Below are positions 34,242 to 43,293 of a stretch of DNA of 64,000 nucleotides, one piece after another. The stretch covers positions 248,001 through 312,000 of the forward strand of contig NZ_RAZT01000006.1 in assembly GCF_003626635.1 (NCBI RefSeq), written 5' to 3'. Below the pieces are notes generated by a model. That model saw nothing but the letters and a program-made list of their open reading frames with translations, was not told the DNA's origin and did not search any database. The DNA is from Micromonospora musae (GTDB lineage: Bacteria; Actinomycetota; Actinomycetes; Mycobacteriales; Micromonosporaceae). Within the stretch, counting starts at the first letter, position 1. Every line of letters begins with the position of its first letter. Position numbers and translations under genes: made by a program.

Positions 34242-37124
34242 TTACGACGCACCCCTCATCAGGCTCAGCCGGGCCCGGACGTACGCGACCATGGTCCGGT
34301 ACGACTCGGCCGCCTCGATGCCGGAGAACTCGACGAGTTCGCGGAAGCCGTCGTCGGCGATCAGGTTCTCGAACTGCTGGCAGCCCCGTTCCGCGCGCAC
34401 CTGGTCACCGAGATCGAATGCGGCCCGCGCGAGGATCGCCGCGACGGCGCACCGGGGGCCGTTCGACTCAGAGACGCCTTCCGTCAAGCCCCACTCCGAC
34501 ATCTCCACCGCTCGATCGAGCCGGCCGAGTTTCCAGGAGGACTCCGCGATGAGCTGCGCATAGTAGATCTTCAGGTGATCGAGGTGCTTCGCCACCGCGA
34601 TGGCCAGCCCCTCGTCCGCAACCCGTGTGCCAGTCTCGAACCGGTCGGACCCCAGGAGCGCTCTCGTGAGTGTCAACAGCGAAACGGCGAGCAGTTCCTG
34701 GCGCCCCGTCTGCCGGGCGAGACTTACCGAGCGTTCGCCGTACGCGTTCGCGTCGTCGTGGTCGCCACGCGACAACGACAACACGGCGAGGTTTCGCAGG
34801 ACCTCGGCTTGTCCGGCGAGTTCTCCGGCGCCTTCGAAGATGGACAAGGCTCGACGGAAATATTCGTCGGCCTGTGGCAGCGGGGCGAAGACCTCACCGA
34901 CGGTGCGAAGGAGTTCGGCTTCCATCAGCGGCTCGCCGAGCACGCTGACCAGGTCGAGGATCGCGAGTACGGTGGGCGTCCGGCCCGCGGGTATGGAGTT
35001 GCTGCCCGGTGCTGAGGCGGCGAGGACCATGGCCGCCGCGTCGCGCCCCAGGCCATGTGCGAGGGCCAGATCGATCGTCGCCCACAGCGCGGCCCGTTCC
35101 CGCGCATACCAGCCGGCAGCCTGTGACACGCTGTCGAACGATTCAGGCGTCACGTCCGACGGTAGTTCGTCGACGGCGCCGGCTGGCTGTCGATGGTGCC
35201 TCGCGTAGGCGGCGCGGGCCGAGTGCAGGTAATGCATGACGAGACGCCGCTCATACTCCGGTCGTTCGTGATCCTCGTGGAGGAGCTCACCCGCGTAGGC
35301 CCGCAGCAGGTCGTGCAGCACGTAGCGCCCGGACTGGGACAGGTCGAGCAGGTTCGCGGTCACCAATTCCATGAGCTGTTCGCGCGCCTGTGCGCGACCC
35401 ACTCCGGTGACGCTGGCCGCCGACTCCAGCGAGACCTCTGGGCCCGGATGGACGGCGAGGGCACGAAACACCTGCGCGGTTGCGGGATCGAGGGCCTGGT
35501 ACGACCACGAGAACACCGACCGGACATCGTCGGACGAGTCCGCGCTGGACAACGCGTCGAGTCTGGCGGACGGCGCCGATACGTCGCTGACGACCGCGCT
35601 CAATGGCAGGGCCGGATTGAGGGCCACGCGGGCCGCGACGATCGCCAGTGCGAGCGGCAGCCCGGCGCAGAGCGCGATGACCTTTTCCAACGCGTCCGGG
35701 TTCGCGGTGGCGCGACGAACGCCGAGGCGGTTGATCAGTAGCTGTCGGGACTCGGCGCCGGTCAGCCGATCGACTTGCAGGTAACGTGCCCCCTCCCGGG
35801 TGACCAGGCTCGTCATCCGGTTACGGCTCGTCACGATGACCAGACAGCCGCGGGAGGCCGGCAGCAGTGGGCGGACCTGATCGGAGTCGCGCGCGTTGTC
35901 CAGGAGGATCAGGAGTCGACGACCGAAAAGGCGACTGCGGTAACGGGCCGCCTGCGCGTCGACGTTCTCCTGCGGGGACGAGACCGCCGGCTCGCCCAGG
36001 GACGCGAGCAACGTGGCGAGTGCCTCCTCCGATGACATGGCACGTCCGTCCGGATCCAGACCCCTGAGGTTCAGGAACAACTGGCCGTCGGGAAAGTCGC
36101 TGGCGATCTGGTGGGCCCAGTGCACGGCGAGGGCGGTCTTGCCGATGCCACCCATGCCGCCGAGCACGGTGATCACGATGGTCGTGTCGCTGAATGCGTC
36201 GGACAGTTGGTCGTCGAGCACGGCGGCCACGTCGTTTCGGCGGACGAAGCCCGCGACCTGCGGCGGCAGCTGTGCGGGCCGGGGAGCCTCCGGCGGGCGC
36301 AGTTCCTCCTGCAGGGTCCAGCCGCTGGCGAGTAGTTCCCGATACGCCTCCCGCAGTTCGGAGCCCGGGTCCACCCCCAGTTCCTCGGCGAGACGTTGAC
36401 GGGTCTGCTCGAAGACCCGCACCCCTTCCGCCCGGTGACCGGTGGCGACGTACGCGCGCATGAGGGACGCCTGCAGCGCCTCGTCCAGCGGCGCCGCGGC
36501 GGCCACGCTCAGGAGTGGGGTCAACACGGTGTCGGCCATGCCGTGGGCGATCGCGGCTTCGCTGGCCGCGAGCGCCACCGAGACGCGCTCCCGTTCGATG
36601 GCGACGAACTCCGGCGAACTCAACGCGCTGGCCGGAAGGTCGGTGAACGCGGGGCTGCGGCCAAGCTCCAGAGCGGTCAGGTACTCCCGTACGCCGGCCA
36701 GGACGTCCCCGCCGGCGAGCGCCTCGCGGGCCCGCCGGACCAGCTCGCGATACATGGCCAGATCGGAGGCCTCGGTCGCGAGGGCCAGCCGGTAGCCCGT
36801 ACCGGCCGGTAGGAGGTACCGACCGGTTTCACGGACGTCCAGATCCGGTTCGAAGATCCGCCGGATGTGCCCGACGTGCCGATGGATCTGGTTGGCGGCG
36901 CTGGCCGGCGGTTGTTCGTCCCAGAGGCTGTCGATGATGTTGTCGAGGCTGACCGCGTCACCCCCGGCGGCGAGGAGCTTGGCCAGGATGATCCGCTGGC
37001 GAACCGGGCCAAGATCGACATCCGAGCCGTCCCGCCGGCAGCCAAGACCGCCGAAGACCTTGAACTCGCAGCGGGACGGCGGCCCGTCCGGGAGTCTGCG
37101 GTCGGGCGTCGTCACGATTGACAT
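34242..37124 (-). CDS. SARP/AfsR-type regulator with BTAD, NB-ARC and TPR domains
   Basis: The protein has 960 residues from the ATG at 37124; a TTG at 37136 is also possible. A winged-helix OmpR-like DNA-binding domain (about 20-105; [20 protein letters not shown]) is followed by the BTAD helical domain (about 110-265; [18 protein letters not shown]). The NB-ARC ATPase carries a Walker A motif [11 protein letters not shown] (about 333-343), Walker [10 protein letters not shown] and the GLPLAL motif, and a TPR-rich C-terminus runs from about 680. Such proteins are signal-integrating activators of antibiotic or secreted-enzyme genes. It is divergent from the hydrolase pair at 37324-39027, its likely target. 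Confidence 0.93.
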   Translation of the reverse strand: MSIVTTPDRRLPDGPPSRCEFKVFGGLGCRRDGSDVDLGPVRQRIILAKLLAAGGDAVSLDNIIDSLWDEQPPASAANQIHRHVGHIRRIFEPDLDVRETGRYLLPAGTGYRLALATEASDLAMYRELVRRAREALAGGDVLAGVREYLTALELGRSPAFTDLPASALSSPEFVAIERERVSVALAASEAAIAHGMADTVLTPLLSVAAAAPLDEALQASLMRAYVATGHRAEGVRVFEQTRQRLAEELGVDPGSELREAYRELLASGWTLQEELRPPEAPRPAQLPPQVAGFVRRNDVAAVLDDQLSDAFSDTTIVITVLGGMGGIGKTALAVHWAHQIASDFPDGQLFLNLRGLDPDGRAMSSEEALATLLASLGEPAVSSPQENVDAQAARYRSRLFGRRLLILLDNARDSDQVRPLLPASRGCLVIVTSRNRMTSLVTREGARYLQVDRLTGAESRQLLINRLGVRRATANPDALEKVIALCAGLPLALAIVAARVALNPALPLSAVVSDVSAPSARLDALSSADSSDDVRSVFSWSYQALDPATAQVFRALAVHPGPEVSLESAASVTGVGRAQAREQLMELVTANLLDLSQSGRYVLHDLLRAYAGELLHEDHERPEYERRLVMHYLHSARAAYARHHRQPAGAVDELPSDVTPESFDSVSQAAGWYARERAALWATIDLALAHGLGRDAAAMVLAASAPGSNSIPAGRTPTVLAILDLVSVLGEPLMEAELLRTVGEVFAPLPQADEYFRRALSIFEGAGELAGQAEVLRNLAVLSLSRGDHDDANAYGERSVSLARQTGRQELLAVSLLTLTRALLGSDRFETGTRVADEGLAIAVAKHLDHLKIYYAQLIAESSWKLGRLDRAVEMSEWGLTEGVSESNGPRCAVAAILARAAFDLGDQVRAERGCQQFENLIADDGFRELVEFSGIEAAESYRTMVAYVRARLSLMRGAS

Positions 37125-37323
37125 CCTAGTGATCAAAGGGCAGCGGCTTCGCTATTCGGCCCAGCCTGCGGCTTGCGCCTGGTCCCCCACATCCCCCATC
37201 TCTCGTTGTCGTCGAGTCGGCCGACAAATACGGGGACTACGTGATTCGGGTGATTCGCGAAACGCGCGATATCCGTACCTTCGGCAGGGTTCCCAGCGCG
37301 GAACGCAAGCCCGAGGAGTGCGC

Positions 37324-38157
37324 ATGCCCCATGTCACCGTTGGCTCAGAGGGAGCCAACCCGATCGAGATCTATTACGAGGATCACGGCACCGGTACGCC
37401 GGTGGTACTCAGTCACGGCTACCCGCTGAGCGGGCAGGCCTGGGAGAAGCAGGTCTCCGTACTGCTCGCAGCCGGTTACCGGGTCATCACCTATGACCGG
37501 CGGGGTTGGGGCAATTCCAGCCAGCCCGCCAGCGGATACGACTACGACACGTTCGCCGACGACGTGAACCTGCTGCTCACGAAACTGGACGTACGCGACG
37601 CCATCCTCGTGGGTCACTCGATGGGAACCGGCGACGTTGCCCGGTACCTGGGTCGCTATGGCACCGAGCGGGTCGCGAAGGCCGTACTGATGTCGCCGAT
37701 CCCGCCGTTCCTCCTGTGCACGGACGACAACCCCGAAGGCGCACCGCAGGCGTTGTTCGATGGGTTCATCCACGCCGCGCGGGCGGACCGGAACGCGTGG
37801 CTCAAGCAGTTCCTGGAGAACTTCTACAACCTCGACGTCTACGGCGGCTCGCTGGTCAGCGACGAGGCGTTCCAGGCCAGCCTGAATGTGGCCGTGGCCG
37901 GTTCTCCCGTCGCCGCGGTGGCCTGTATCCCGACCTGGCTCACCGACTTCCGTGACGACCTGTCCAAGATTGACGTGCCGGTACTCGTGATCCAGGGCGA
38001 CCAGGACCGAGTCCTACCCATCGGGGTGACCGGCCAGCGGGTGTCCGCCTTCACCGCGGATTCGCGGTTGCTCGTCATCGAGGGCGGGCCGCACGCCATC
38101 GCCTGGACCCACAGCGATCAGGTCAACGCCGCCCTGCTCGACTTCTTCCAGAAGTAA
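37324..38157 (+). CDS. alpha/beta hydrolase (non-heme chloroperoxidase-like)
   Basis: The protein has 277 residues from the ATG at 37324, shortly after GAGGAG. The family pattern is that of cofactor-free haloperoxidases/esterases: VVLSHGYPLSGQAWEKQ, RVITYDRRGWGNSSQP, nucleophile elbow VGHSMGTGDVARY, acid in IQGDQDRVLP and His in EGGPHAIAWTH. These enzymes hydrolyse esters and can form peracids that oxidise halides. It is divergent from the SARP regulator and followed after 18 bases by a secreted hydrolase gene. Confidence 0.9.
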   Translation: MPHVTVGSEGANPIEIYYEDHGTGTPVVLSHGYPLSGQAWEKQVSVLLAAGYRVITYDRRGWGNSSQPASGYDYDTFADDVNLLLTKLDVRDAILVGHSMGTGDVARYLGRYGTERVAKAVLMSPIPPFLLCTDDNPEGAPQALFDGFIHAARADRNAWLKQFLENFYNLDVYGGSLVSDEAFQASLNVAVAGSPVAAVACIPTWLTDFRDDLSKIDVPVLVIQGDQDRVLPIGVTGQRVSAFTADSRLLVIEGGPHAIAWTHSDQVNAALLDFFQK

Positions 38158-38175
38158 GTAGTGAAAGGAAAAACC

Positions 38176-39027
38176 GTGAAATTGTCCTTGCGGCGACGCC
38201 TCATCTCCGTAGGCGTGGCCATCGGCGCCCTCACGCTGGTTGGTGCCGGTATCGGCACCGCGCAGGCCTCGACGAATTACGCCCAGCATTCGCGCCCCGC
38301 AACGGTCAAACCGACTGTCGTGCTCGTGCACGGTGCCTGGGCGGACGGGTCGAGCTGGGACAAGGTGACGGCCAAGCTCCAGCACGACGGCTACCGGGTG
38401 GTCACCCCGCCGAACCTGCTGTCGGGCGTGGCGAACGACGCCGCGAATCTCCGCGCCTATTTGGACACCATCAGCGGACCGATCGTCCTCGTCGGGCACT
38501 CGTACGGCGGCATGGTCATCACGAACGCCGCGATGGGCGACAAGCAGGTCAAAGCCCTGGTGTACGTCGACGCGTACATCCCGGACCAGCACGACACCGT
38601 TTACGCGCTGACCTCGGCCGTGCCGGGCTCCGTCTTCGCGGCCGAAGCGTCCACCGTCTTCGACCAGGTCGCGATCCCGGGTGCCGACGAGGGAGTCGCC
38701 AACTTCTACGTGAAGCCGTCGATCTTCGGCAAGGCGTTCGCCGACAAGACCATCTCCGCCAAGGACGTGGCGGTGCTGGCCGCCCGGCAGCGTCCACTGG
38801 CGTCGAACGCCCTGTTCGAGGAGGCCGGCGAGCCGGCCTGGCGCACCATTCCCTCGTGGTCGGTGATCGGCAAGCAGGACGCCGTCATCCCTGCCGCACA
38901 GCAGGTCGCCATGTCCAAGCGGGCCAAGGCACACACCATCGAGATCAACGCTCCCCACCTGTCCATGGTCACCGACGCGGGCGCGGTCACCAATCAGATC
39001 GAGGCGGCCGCCAAGGCCACCGACTGA
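38176..39027 (+). CDS. secreted alpha/beta hydrolase
   Basis: The protein has 283 residues from the GTG at 38176, which follows AAAGGA; a GTG at 38161 is an alternative. The signal peptide is KLSLRRRLISVGVAIGALTL with cleavage near AQA. The mature enzyme has VVLVHGAWADGSSW, GHSYGG (nucleophile), IGKQDAVIP (acid) and APHLSM (His), a family common among EstC-like esterases. It follows the chloroperoxidase-like gene in the same operon and is paralogous to the gene at 39725. A strong terminator follows. Confidence 0.88.
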   Translation: MKLSLRRRLISVGVAIGALTLVGAGIGTAQASTNYAQHSRPATVKPTVVLVHGAWADGSSWDKVTAKLQHDGYRVVTPPNLLSGVANDAANLRAYLDTISGPIVLVGHSYGGMVITNAAMGDKQVKALVYVDAYIPDQHDTVYALTSAVPGSVFAAEASTVFDQVAIPGADEGVANFYVKPSIFGKAFADKTISAKDVAVLAARQRPLASNALFEEAGEPAWRTIPSWSVIGKQDAVIPAAQQVAMSKRAKAHTIEINAPHLSMVTDAGAVTNQIEAAAKATD

Positions 39028-39035
39028 CACGACAA

Positions 39036-39071
39036 CCGGCCGTGGCATCGCTCACGCGATGCCACGGCCGG
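39036..39071. terminator. hairpin terminator after the secreted hydrolase gene
   Basis: A 15-bp perfect stem (CCGGCCGTGGCATCG) with a 6-base CTCACG loop begins 9 bases after the stop codon. There is no long T-tract, as usual in actinomycetes. It closes the two-gene hydrolase operon. Confidence 0.88.
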
Positions 39072-39117
39072 CCTCATCGCAAGCCCCACTTCTCTTCGCG
39101 GAACAAGGACGTCCCAG

Positions 39118-39615
39118 ATGAATGTCGAGAATCGGCTCGCCGAACTCGGACTGTCACTTCCGCCTGCGATGACACTGCCGGAGGGTGTCGAACTTCCCTT
39201 CCCGTGGGTGCGTGTCCACCGCGACCGCGCGTTCATCTCCGGGCACGGTCCGGTGGAAAGCGACGGCAGTCTGGCTCGGCCGCTCGGCCGGGTAGGTGCC
39301 GAGGTTACCGAAGAGCAGGGGTACGCGGCGGCGGCCAAGACAGCATTGGCGGTGGTGTCGTCGCTCAAAACAGCTTTGGGTGATCTCGAGCGGGTGGTGG
39401 CCTGGACACGAGTGTTCGGAATGGTCGCCACCGCGCCCGGTTTCAACCGGACGCCTGCGGTGATCAATGGATTCTCCGACATCATTCTGCGTTTGTGGGG
39501 CGAGGAAGCAGGTCGTCACGCACGCTCAGCAGTTGGCCAGGCAGCCTTACCGTTCGACATCCCGGTCGAGGTCGAGGCGGAGGTCATCATCCGTCCTGGC
39601 AGCGTGACGGCCTGA
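39118..39615 (+). CDS. RidA-like (YjgF superfamily) protein
   Basis: The 165-residue protein belongs to the larger YjgF/chorismate-mutase-like branch: ENRLAELGLSLPPAMTLPEG at the start, AFISGHGPVE, GYAAAAKTALAVVSSLKTAL and the closing ARSAVGQAALPFDIPVEVEA. The Arg expected in the active site is present (HARSAVG). Members of this branch have poorly defined deaminase or hydrolase roles. It lies between two paralogous secreted hydrolases, directly after the terminator, so it has its own promoter. Confidence 0.85.
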   Translation: MNVENRLAELGLSLPPAMTLPEGVELPFPWVRVHRDRAFISGHGPVESDGSLARPLGRVGAEVTEEQGYAAAAKTALAVVSSLKTALGDLERVVAWTRVFGMVATAPGFNRTPAVINGFSDIILRLWGEEAGRHARSAVGQAALPFDIPVEVEAEVIIRPGSVTA

Positions 39616-39724
39616 TCAGCCGCGAAGCACGGTCGACGTACACCGGGGGCGAAACGGGGGTACGGCCACGCAGGAGCTGCATGGCCGCACCCGACGCCAC
39701 AGTGAATGGCGTACCAACCCGGTG

Positions 39725-40591
39725 TCAGGCGGTCGCCCGCGCCGCTTCCAGGATGACCTCGGTGACCTCACCGGGATGCGAGATCAGGCCCAGGTGACCG
39801 GCGTCGATCCGGGTGATGTCGGCCCCCGCCCGTTTCATCATCTCCTCCTGGCTGGCCGGCGGGATGACCCGGTCCTCGGTGCCGATCACAGCCCAAGAGG
39901 GAATCGTCTTCCACGCCGGCTCCGTGGCCGGCTCCGCCAGCGCGTTCGTGGCAAGTGCGACCTGGGATACGGCGAGCACCTCCGCCTGCCGCCGCGGCAG
40001 ACCGTTGGCGAAGCCGTTGATGAAGATCTTCGGCAGGACGTACGAGTCGACCGCGCCTTCTGGCGCGCCGGGGAACGGCACGAGCTTGAAAACGCTCGTG
40101 GGGTCGGTCAGGGCCGGCTCAAGGACCGAGCCGGAGCCGGCGGTGAGTTCTTCCAGGGTCTCCCCCTTGTCCGGGGCGAAGGCGTCGACGAACACGAGCG
40201 CCTTCACGTTGCGGTTGCCGGTCGCGGCGTCGCTTGCCACAAAACCGCCGTACGAGTGGGCCGCGAGCACGATGGGACCTTCGATGGTGGACAGAAAGTC
40301 CTCCAGGTAGCCGCTGTCGATCGACGGGCCCCGGTTGGGTTGCGGCGCAACCTGAACCTCGAAACCGCGTGCCTGGAGTCTGCGCACCTCCCCGCTCCAG
40401 CTCGAGCCGTCGGCCCAGGCGCCATGCACGAGAACGATGGTTGGCCTGGTGTCATGCTCCCGGTCGGGGGTTGGCTGCACACCGCCGTCCGCGTACACGC
40501 CTGGGGCAGCTGAGCCGAGCAGCGTCACCAGCGTTGCGGTGGCGATCGCCGCGGCGATGGTCTTCGGCCGACGTAGCGAGATACCGAGCAT
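39725..40591 (-). CDS. secreted alpha/beta hydrolase, paralogue
   Basis: The 288-residue protein has a signal peptide (RRPKTIAAAIATATLVTLLG, cleavage near VYA) and the same core as the 38176 gene: IVLVHGAWADGSSW, AHSYGGF (nucleophile), IGTEDRVIP (acid) and DAGHLGLIS (His). The Gly before HSYGG is replaced by Ala. The two proteins are recognisably related over their full length and probably arose by duplication followed by inversion. Substrate unknown. Confidence 0.88.
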   Translation of the reverse strand: MLGISLRRPKTIAAAIATATLVTLLGSAAPGVYADGGVQPTPDREHDTRPTIVLVHGAWADGSSWSGEVRRLQARGFEVQVAPQPNRGPSIDSGYLEDFLSTIEGPIVLAAHSYGGFVASDAATGNRNVKALVFVDAFAPDKGETLEELTAGSGSVLEPALTDPTSVFKLVPFPGAPEGAVDSYVLPKIFINGFANGLPRRQAEVLAVSQVALATNALAEPATEPAWKTIPSWAVIGTEDRVIPPASQEEMMKRAGADITRIDAGHLGLISHPGEVTEVILEAARATA

Positions 40592-40940
40592 GTCTCTCTC
40601 CCTCGTTGGTCAGTGGCTTCCGAACGCAGGCAGATGCGCATGGCTGCCAACGCGACCCAGCGAAGCCGCAACCGCTCGGAAGCACCGCCGAGCCGCGCAT
40701 GGACCGATGGCGGCCGGGCTTCGGTGCCGCGATGACGTGCTTGATCGCCCGAACCTCACCGTACTGACGATCAGCGAAGATCTCCGACAGAAGGGGAAAA
40801 TCTCTCAAGCTTCACTTTACTGGAGGACACACCACCAAATGGGCTCCCCCCAACCGATCGGTAGGCGCGACTTCGGTCCACGGCGAGAAGGCCACCGTGG
40901 GCAGCTCCATGATCACGAAGACCGACCTATCCTTAGGGCT
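40592..40940. other. 349-base interval without a recognisable gene
   Basis: This stretch holds the promoter side of the secreted hydrolase gene. AT-richer bases at 40790-40830 (AAAATCTCTCAAGCTTCACT) could be part of a promoter, but no -35/-10 pair is convincing. No coding frame is supported. Confidence 0.4.
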
Positions 40941-40944
40941 ACGT

Positions 40945-41225
40945 CGCGGAGCGAGACATCGTCACCGCACTCGGCAACTGGTTCCTCAAGGCGTTCGCAC
41001 CGCATCGGCTCACCGATACGATCCGCCGACTCCACGCCGCCCAACCCGCTACCGGCCCCAGCACCATCGCGCCGGAGATCGCCGTCAACAAGATCATTGC
41101 CGCGGGCGACGCCAAATCGTCCAGTGCCGCGCCCTCGCAGAAGCCGGGGACGACTCCGCCACCGTCCCGCCTGGCGGGTCGAGGTCACCGCCCAACTCGC
41201 CACCGCCCTCGCCCGTGGCGACAAA
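40945..41225 (+). pseudogene. serine recombinase C-terminal fragment, frameshifted
   Basis: Three plus-strand frames read in order like the coiled C-terminus of large serine recombinases. GYVAERDIVTALGNWF with FAPHRLTDTIRRLHAAQ lies at about 40951-41060. IAAGDAK then passes to CRALAEAGDDSATV in a second frame near 41120-41160. AWRVEVTAQLATALARGD follows in a third near 41170-41220. Known family members have REEDIVxALDxWL.xxFAPHRL followed by I(A)ECDxKLxxYRxALExG.DPAxVxxWIxEVxAxR. The catalytic and zinc domains are absent, so only a dead remnant of a mobile element is left. Confidence 0.62.
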
Positions 41226-41751
41226 GGCAGCACGAGAACCGGATCCCCGTTGCCTTGCCGAGGATGACGCCTCGTCGGCTCCTTCGACGAGCAGCGGGAT
41301 CCGGCCCGAGCGCCCGCCCCCGACCCGACGTCCCACCCATCGGGCGAGTCCTCACCGTGGCCGGAGAGCCCAACACTCCAAGGACGGGCCGGGAAGAGCC
41401 CCGGCGGACAGCAGGGCGACCCGCGTTGCGAGCTCAACAAGCCCCCCCAACGTGCGACAGCGCAGCGCCGTCGCGGACCAGTGCGGCATCGATGTTGACC
41501 TCACCCGATCGTTGACAATGACGATGGCCCGCAGGTCGCCTCAATTGACCCAGATCGATTGATGAGGCTGGTCCTGCCGGCACTCGGTGGCCCGGTGCCT
41601 CGCGGCTGGCACCGCGCGGGCAAAAAACCCGAAAGACGCTGTTTGATTAGTGTTAGCGTAGTTCTGCTGCTACGGCTGGCTGGGAGGACGCGCCCCCGCC
41701 AAGGGCCAGCGGAAGCCAAAGAGCAACCGCGCATGAGACGGGGGTAATGCA
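41226..41751. other. 526-base interval without a confident gene
   Basis: A 90-codon plus-strand frame continues past the recombinase fragment but is Pro/Arg/Ala-rich and shows no motif. From 41630 to 41665 there is an AT-richer TTTGATTAGTGTTAGCG patch that may be part of the promoter of the His-rich gene. No Zur or CsoR box was recognised. Confidence 0.4.
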
Positions 41752-42201
41752 ATGGCCGCGCCCACCAGGCATGGGACCCACAGCCCACACCCGCACATTC
41801 ACGGGCCGGACTGCGGGCATATGGCGGCCGAGCACGTCGGCCACGTCGATTTCCTGCACGACGGACACCGGCACTACGCCCATGACGGGCATTACGACGA
41901 GTGCGACCTCGACGGCCATGCTCGGTCGGAACGGCACGACCACGAACACGGTGAACACTGCGGGCACGTCAGCGTGCCGCACGACGACCATGTGGACTAT
42001 TTGCACGACGGGCATGTGCACCACGTCCACGACGACCACTACGATGAGTGCCTCTCCGAAACGCATACCAAGGCGGAAGAGCACGACCACGTGCACGGAG
42101 GCGGCTGCGGCCACTCGCCGGTACTGCACGGCGATCATCTCGACTACGTGCACGACGGGCACCGACACGCCGCCCATGAAGGCCATTACGACGAGCACTG
42201 A
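41752..42201 (+). CDS. histidine-rich triple-repeat protein, probable metal-binding
   Basis: The 149-residue protein contains 40 His (27%), 5 Cys and many Asp/Glu. Three repeats can be aligned, each with CGH, then H.DH[VL]D[FY][LV]HDGH, H..H[DE].HYDE, at about residues 20-50, 65-100 and 108-149. The repeats are separated by TKAEEHDHVHGG-like His-rich linkers. There is no signal peptide or membrane helix. The composition is that of soluble zinc, nickel or cobalt buffers and chaperones. No metal transporter or metal regulator gene is adjacent. The frame is confirmed by the repeat structure. Confidence 0.8.
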   Translation: MAAPTRHGTHSPHPHIHGPDCGHMAAEHVGHVDFLHDGHRHYAHDGHYDECDLDGHARSERHDHEHGEHCGHVSVPHDDHVDYLHDGHVHHVHDDHYDECLSETHTKAEEHDHVHGGGCGHSPVLHGDHLDYVHDGHRHAAHEGHYDEH

Positions 42202-42429
42202 TAGGCCGCCGGTATTCCTCCATACGAGCCCAGCGGTGACGGGTGGGTCCCGGGGCAACGACATCGCGGCGGCGCTGACCCGGCGGCGGGATCCTCGGTG
42301 TCTGGTGGCCGATGTCAGCGCACCGATGACGAACGCGACGTCGGCCGCCGCGCCGGCTCCCGGCCGCACTGCCATCGAGAACGCCTTGAACCCGAAGTCC
42401 TCGACGTAGTCACCACGCTCACCGCCGTG

Positions 42430-42530
42430 GGAGTTGCCAACTGCGCCACATCCCGATGCGCGCCCCGGGCACGACTCGAACCTGCGACCCCCATCCGCGA
42501 TCTGGTGCGCTATCGATTTGCGCTACGAGG
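42430..42530 (-). other. degraded tRNA-like sequence
   Basis: The minus strand reads with a tRNA order: an acceptor-like GCCCTCG, D-arm GTAGCGC...ATAGCGC, then a T-arm GCAGGTTCGAGTCGTGC and CCGGGGC closing the acceptor. The D and T arms are recognisable and the acceptor pairs 6 of 7, counting a G-T wobble. The T stem has one mismatch and the anticodon stem (CCAGA/TGGGG) does not pair well, so no anticodon can be assigned. It is probably a decayed or partial tRNA, possibly an old integration target. Confidence 0.4.
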
Positions 42531-43157
42531 GCGTGGTGTCGCGAAGGTCTCGATGTAGTCGAGAGCGGTTTCCAGGGCGTCCCTGAGCGGGGAGATGCCC
42601 CGGGCGACCTGTGCGAGGAGCATGCCGCCCTGGAACGCGGCGAGGAGCAGGCCCGCGAGCTTCTCGGCGTCGGCCTCGTTGCTCAGACGGCCCTGCCGCT
42701 GCAGGCGGAGGAGCGCGTCGCGGAAGATCTCTCGCCACTGGGCGAACGCAGCCGCAAGCTCATCGTGAACGTCGAGGTCGGTCTTGATGATCTCACTGGC
42801 GAGCGACCCGAGGCTGCAGCCTTCGTGGTAGGCGCGTTCATACCCGATATAGAACGCTGCCCACTTCCGAAACCCCTCGAGGCTCTCGAAGCCGTCGAAC
42901 TGTTCGCCGCGATGGAGCCCGAGGACGCGTTCAGCCTGCCATTCGATCACCGCCAGGACGAGGCTCTCCTTGGTCGGGAAGTAGTGGTTGATCTGCGACC
43001 CGCTGACGCCGGCGGCGCGCCGGAGCTTGTCGTTGTTCGTGGCGTGGACGCCCTCGGCGTAGATGAGCGCGGCGGCGTGCTCCAGTATCCGGGCGCGCGT
43101 CGCCTGCCCCTTCGCGGTGAGCTGGCGAGGCTCTGGCGCCGCCGTCGTGGACTTCAT
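42510..43157 (-). CDS. TetR family transcriptional regulator
   Basis: The 215-residue protein has the N-terminal TetR HTH (about 18-65; TRARILEHAAALIYAEG, then AAGVSGSQINHYFPTKESLV) and an all-helical ligand domain (WRKWAAFYIGYERAYHEG, LLAAFQGGMLLAQVARG). It is divergent from the five-gene redox operon, with a well-formed operator between them. By analogy it represses that operon and itself until an electrophile or drug binds. The frame overlaps the tRNA-like region only at its far end. Confidence 0.9.
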   Translation of the reverse strand: MKSTTAAPEPRQLTAKGQATRARILEHAAALIYAEGVHATNNDKLRRAAGVSGSQINHYFPTKESLVLAVIEWQAERVLGLHRGEQFDGFESLEGFRKWAAFYIGYERAYHEGCSLGSLASEIIKTDLDVHDELAAAFAQWREIFRDALLRLQRQGRLSNEADAEKLAGLLLAAFQGGMLLAQVARGISPLRDALETALDYIETFATPRPRSANR

Positions 43158-43172
43158 GATTCACATCGTACC

Positions 43173-43198
43173 AAGAGTGGGCTTGACAGCCCAGTCTT
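43173..43198. promoter_or_regulatory. TetR operator overlapping the redox operon promoter
   Basis: AAGAGTGGGCT-TGAC-AGCCCAGTCTT is an 11-bp inverted repeat with one mismatch. Its spacer contains most of a TTGACA (43183-43188) that could be the -35 of a promoter reading right, with TTGTAT at 43207-43212 after 18 bases as -10. A repressor bound here would block that promoter. Confidence 0.7.
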
Positions 43199-43293
43199 GC
43201 GTGGTGTTGTATCTGCGAAGTGGGCCGCGCAGCCCAAAACCTGACCCAGGTCGGTTACCGACCATCACCCCCATGAACTGGAGTGGATCTCTC

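Noticed and set aside
37324..37955. CRISPR-like or other repeats among the hydrolase genes
   Set aside because: The similar sequences are shared hydrolase motifs in paralogous genes, not short regularly spaced repeats; no CRISPR array was seen anywhere in the window.
41747..42409. Overlapping Thr-rich plus-strand frame and Val/Met-rich minus-strand frame over the His-rich gene
   Set aside because: Both are frame shadows of the repeated His codons (CAC/CAT); the repeat logic and start context fit only the His-rich frame.
42456..43244. Long plus-strand frame starting RAPGTTRTCDP
   Set aside because: The opening peptide is the typical translation of a tRNA T-arm on the opposite strand, and the rest is antisense to the TetR gene.
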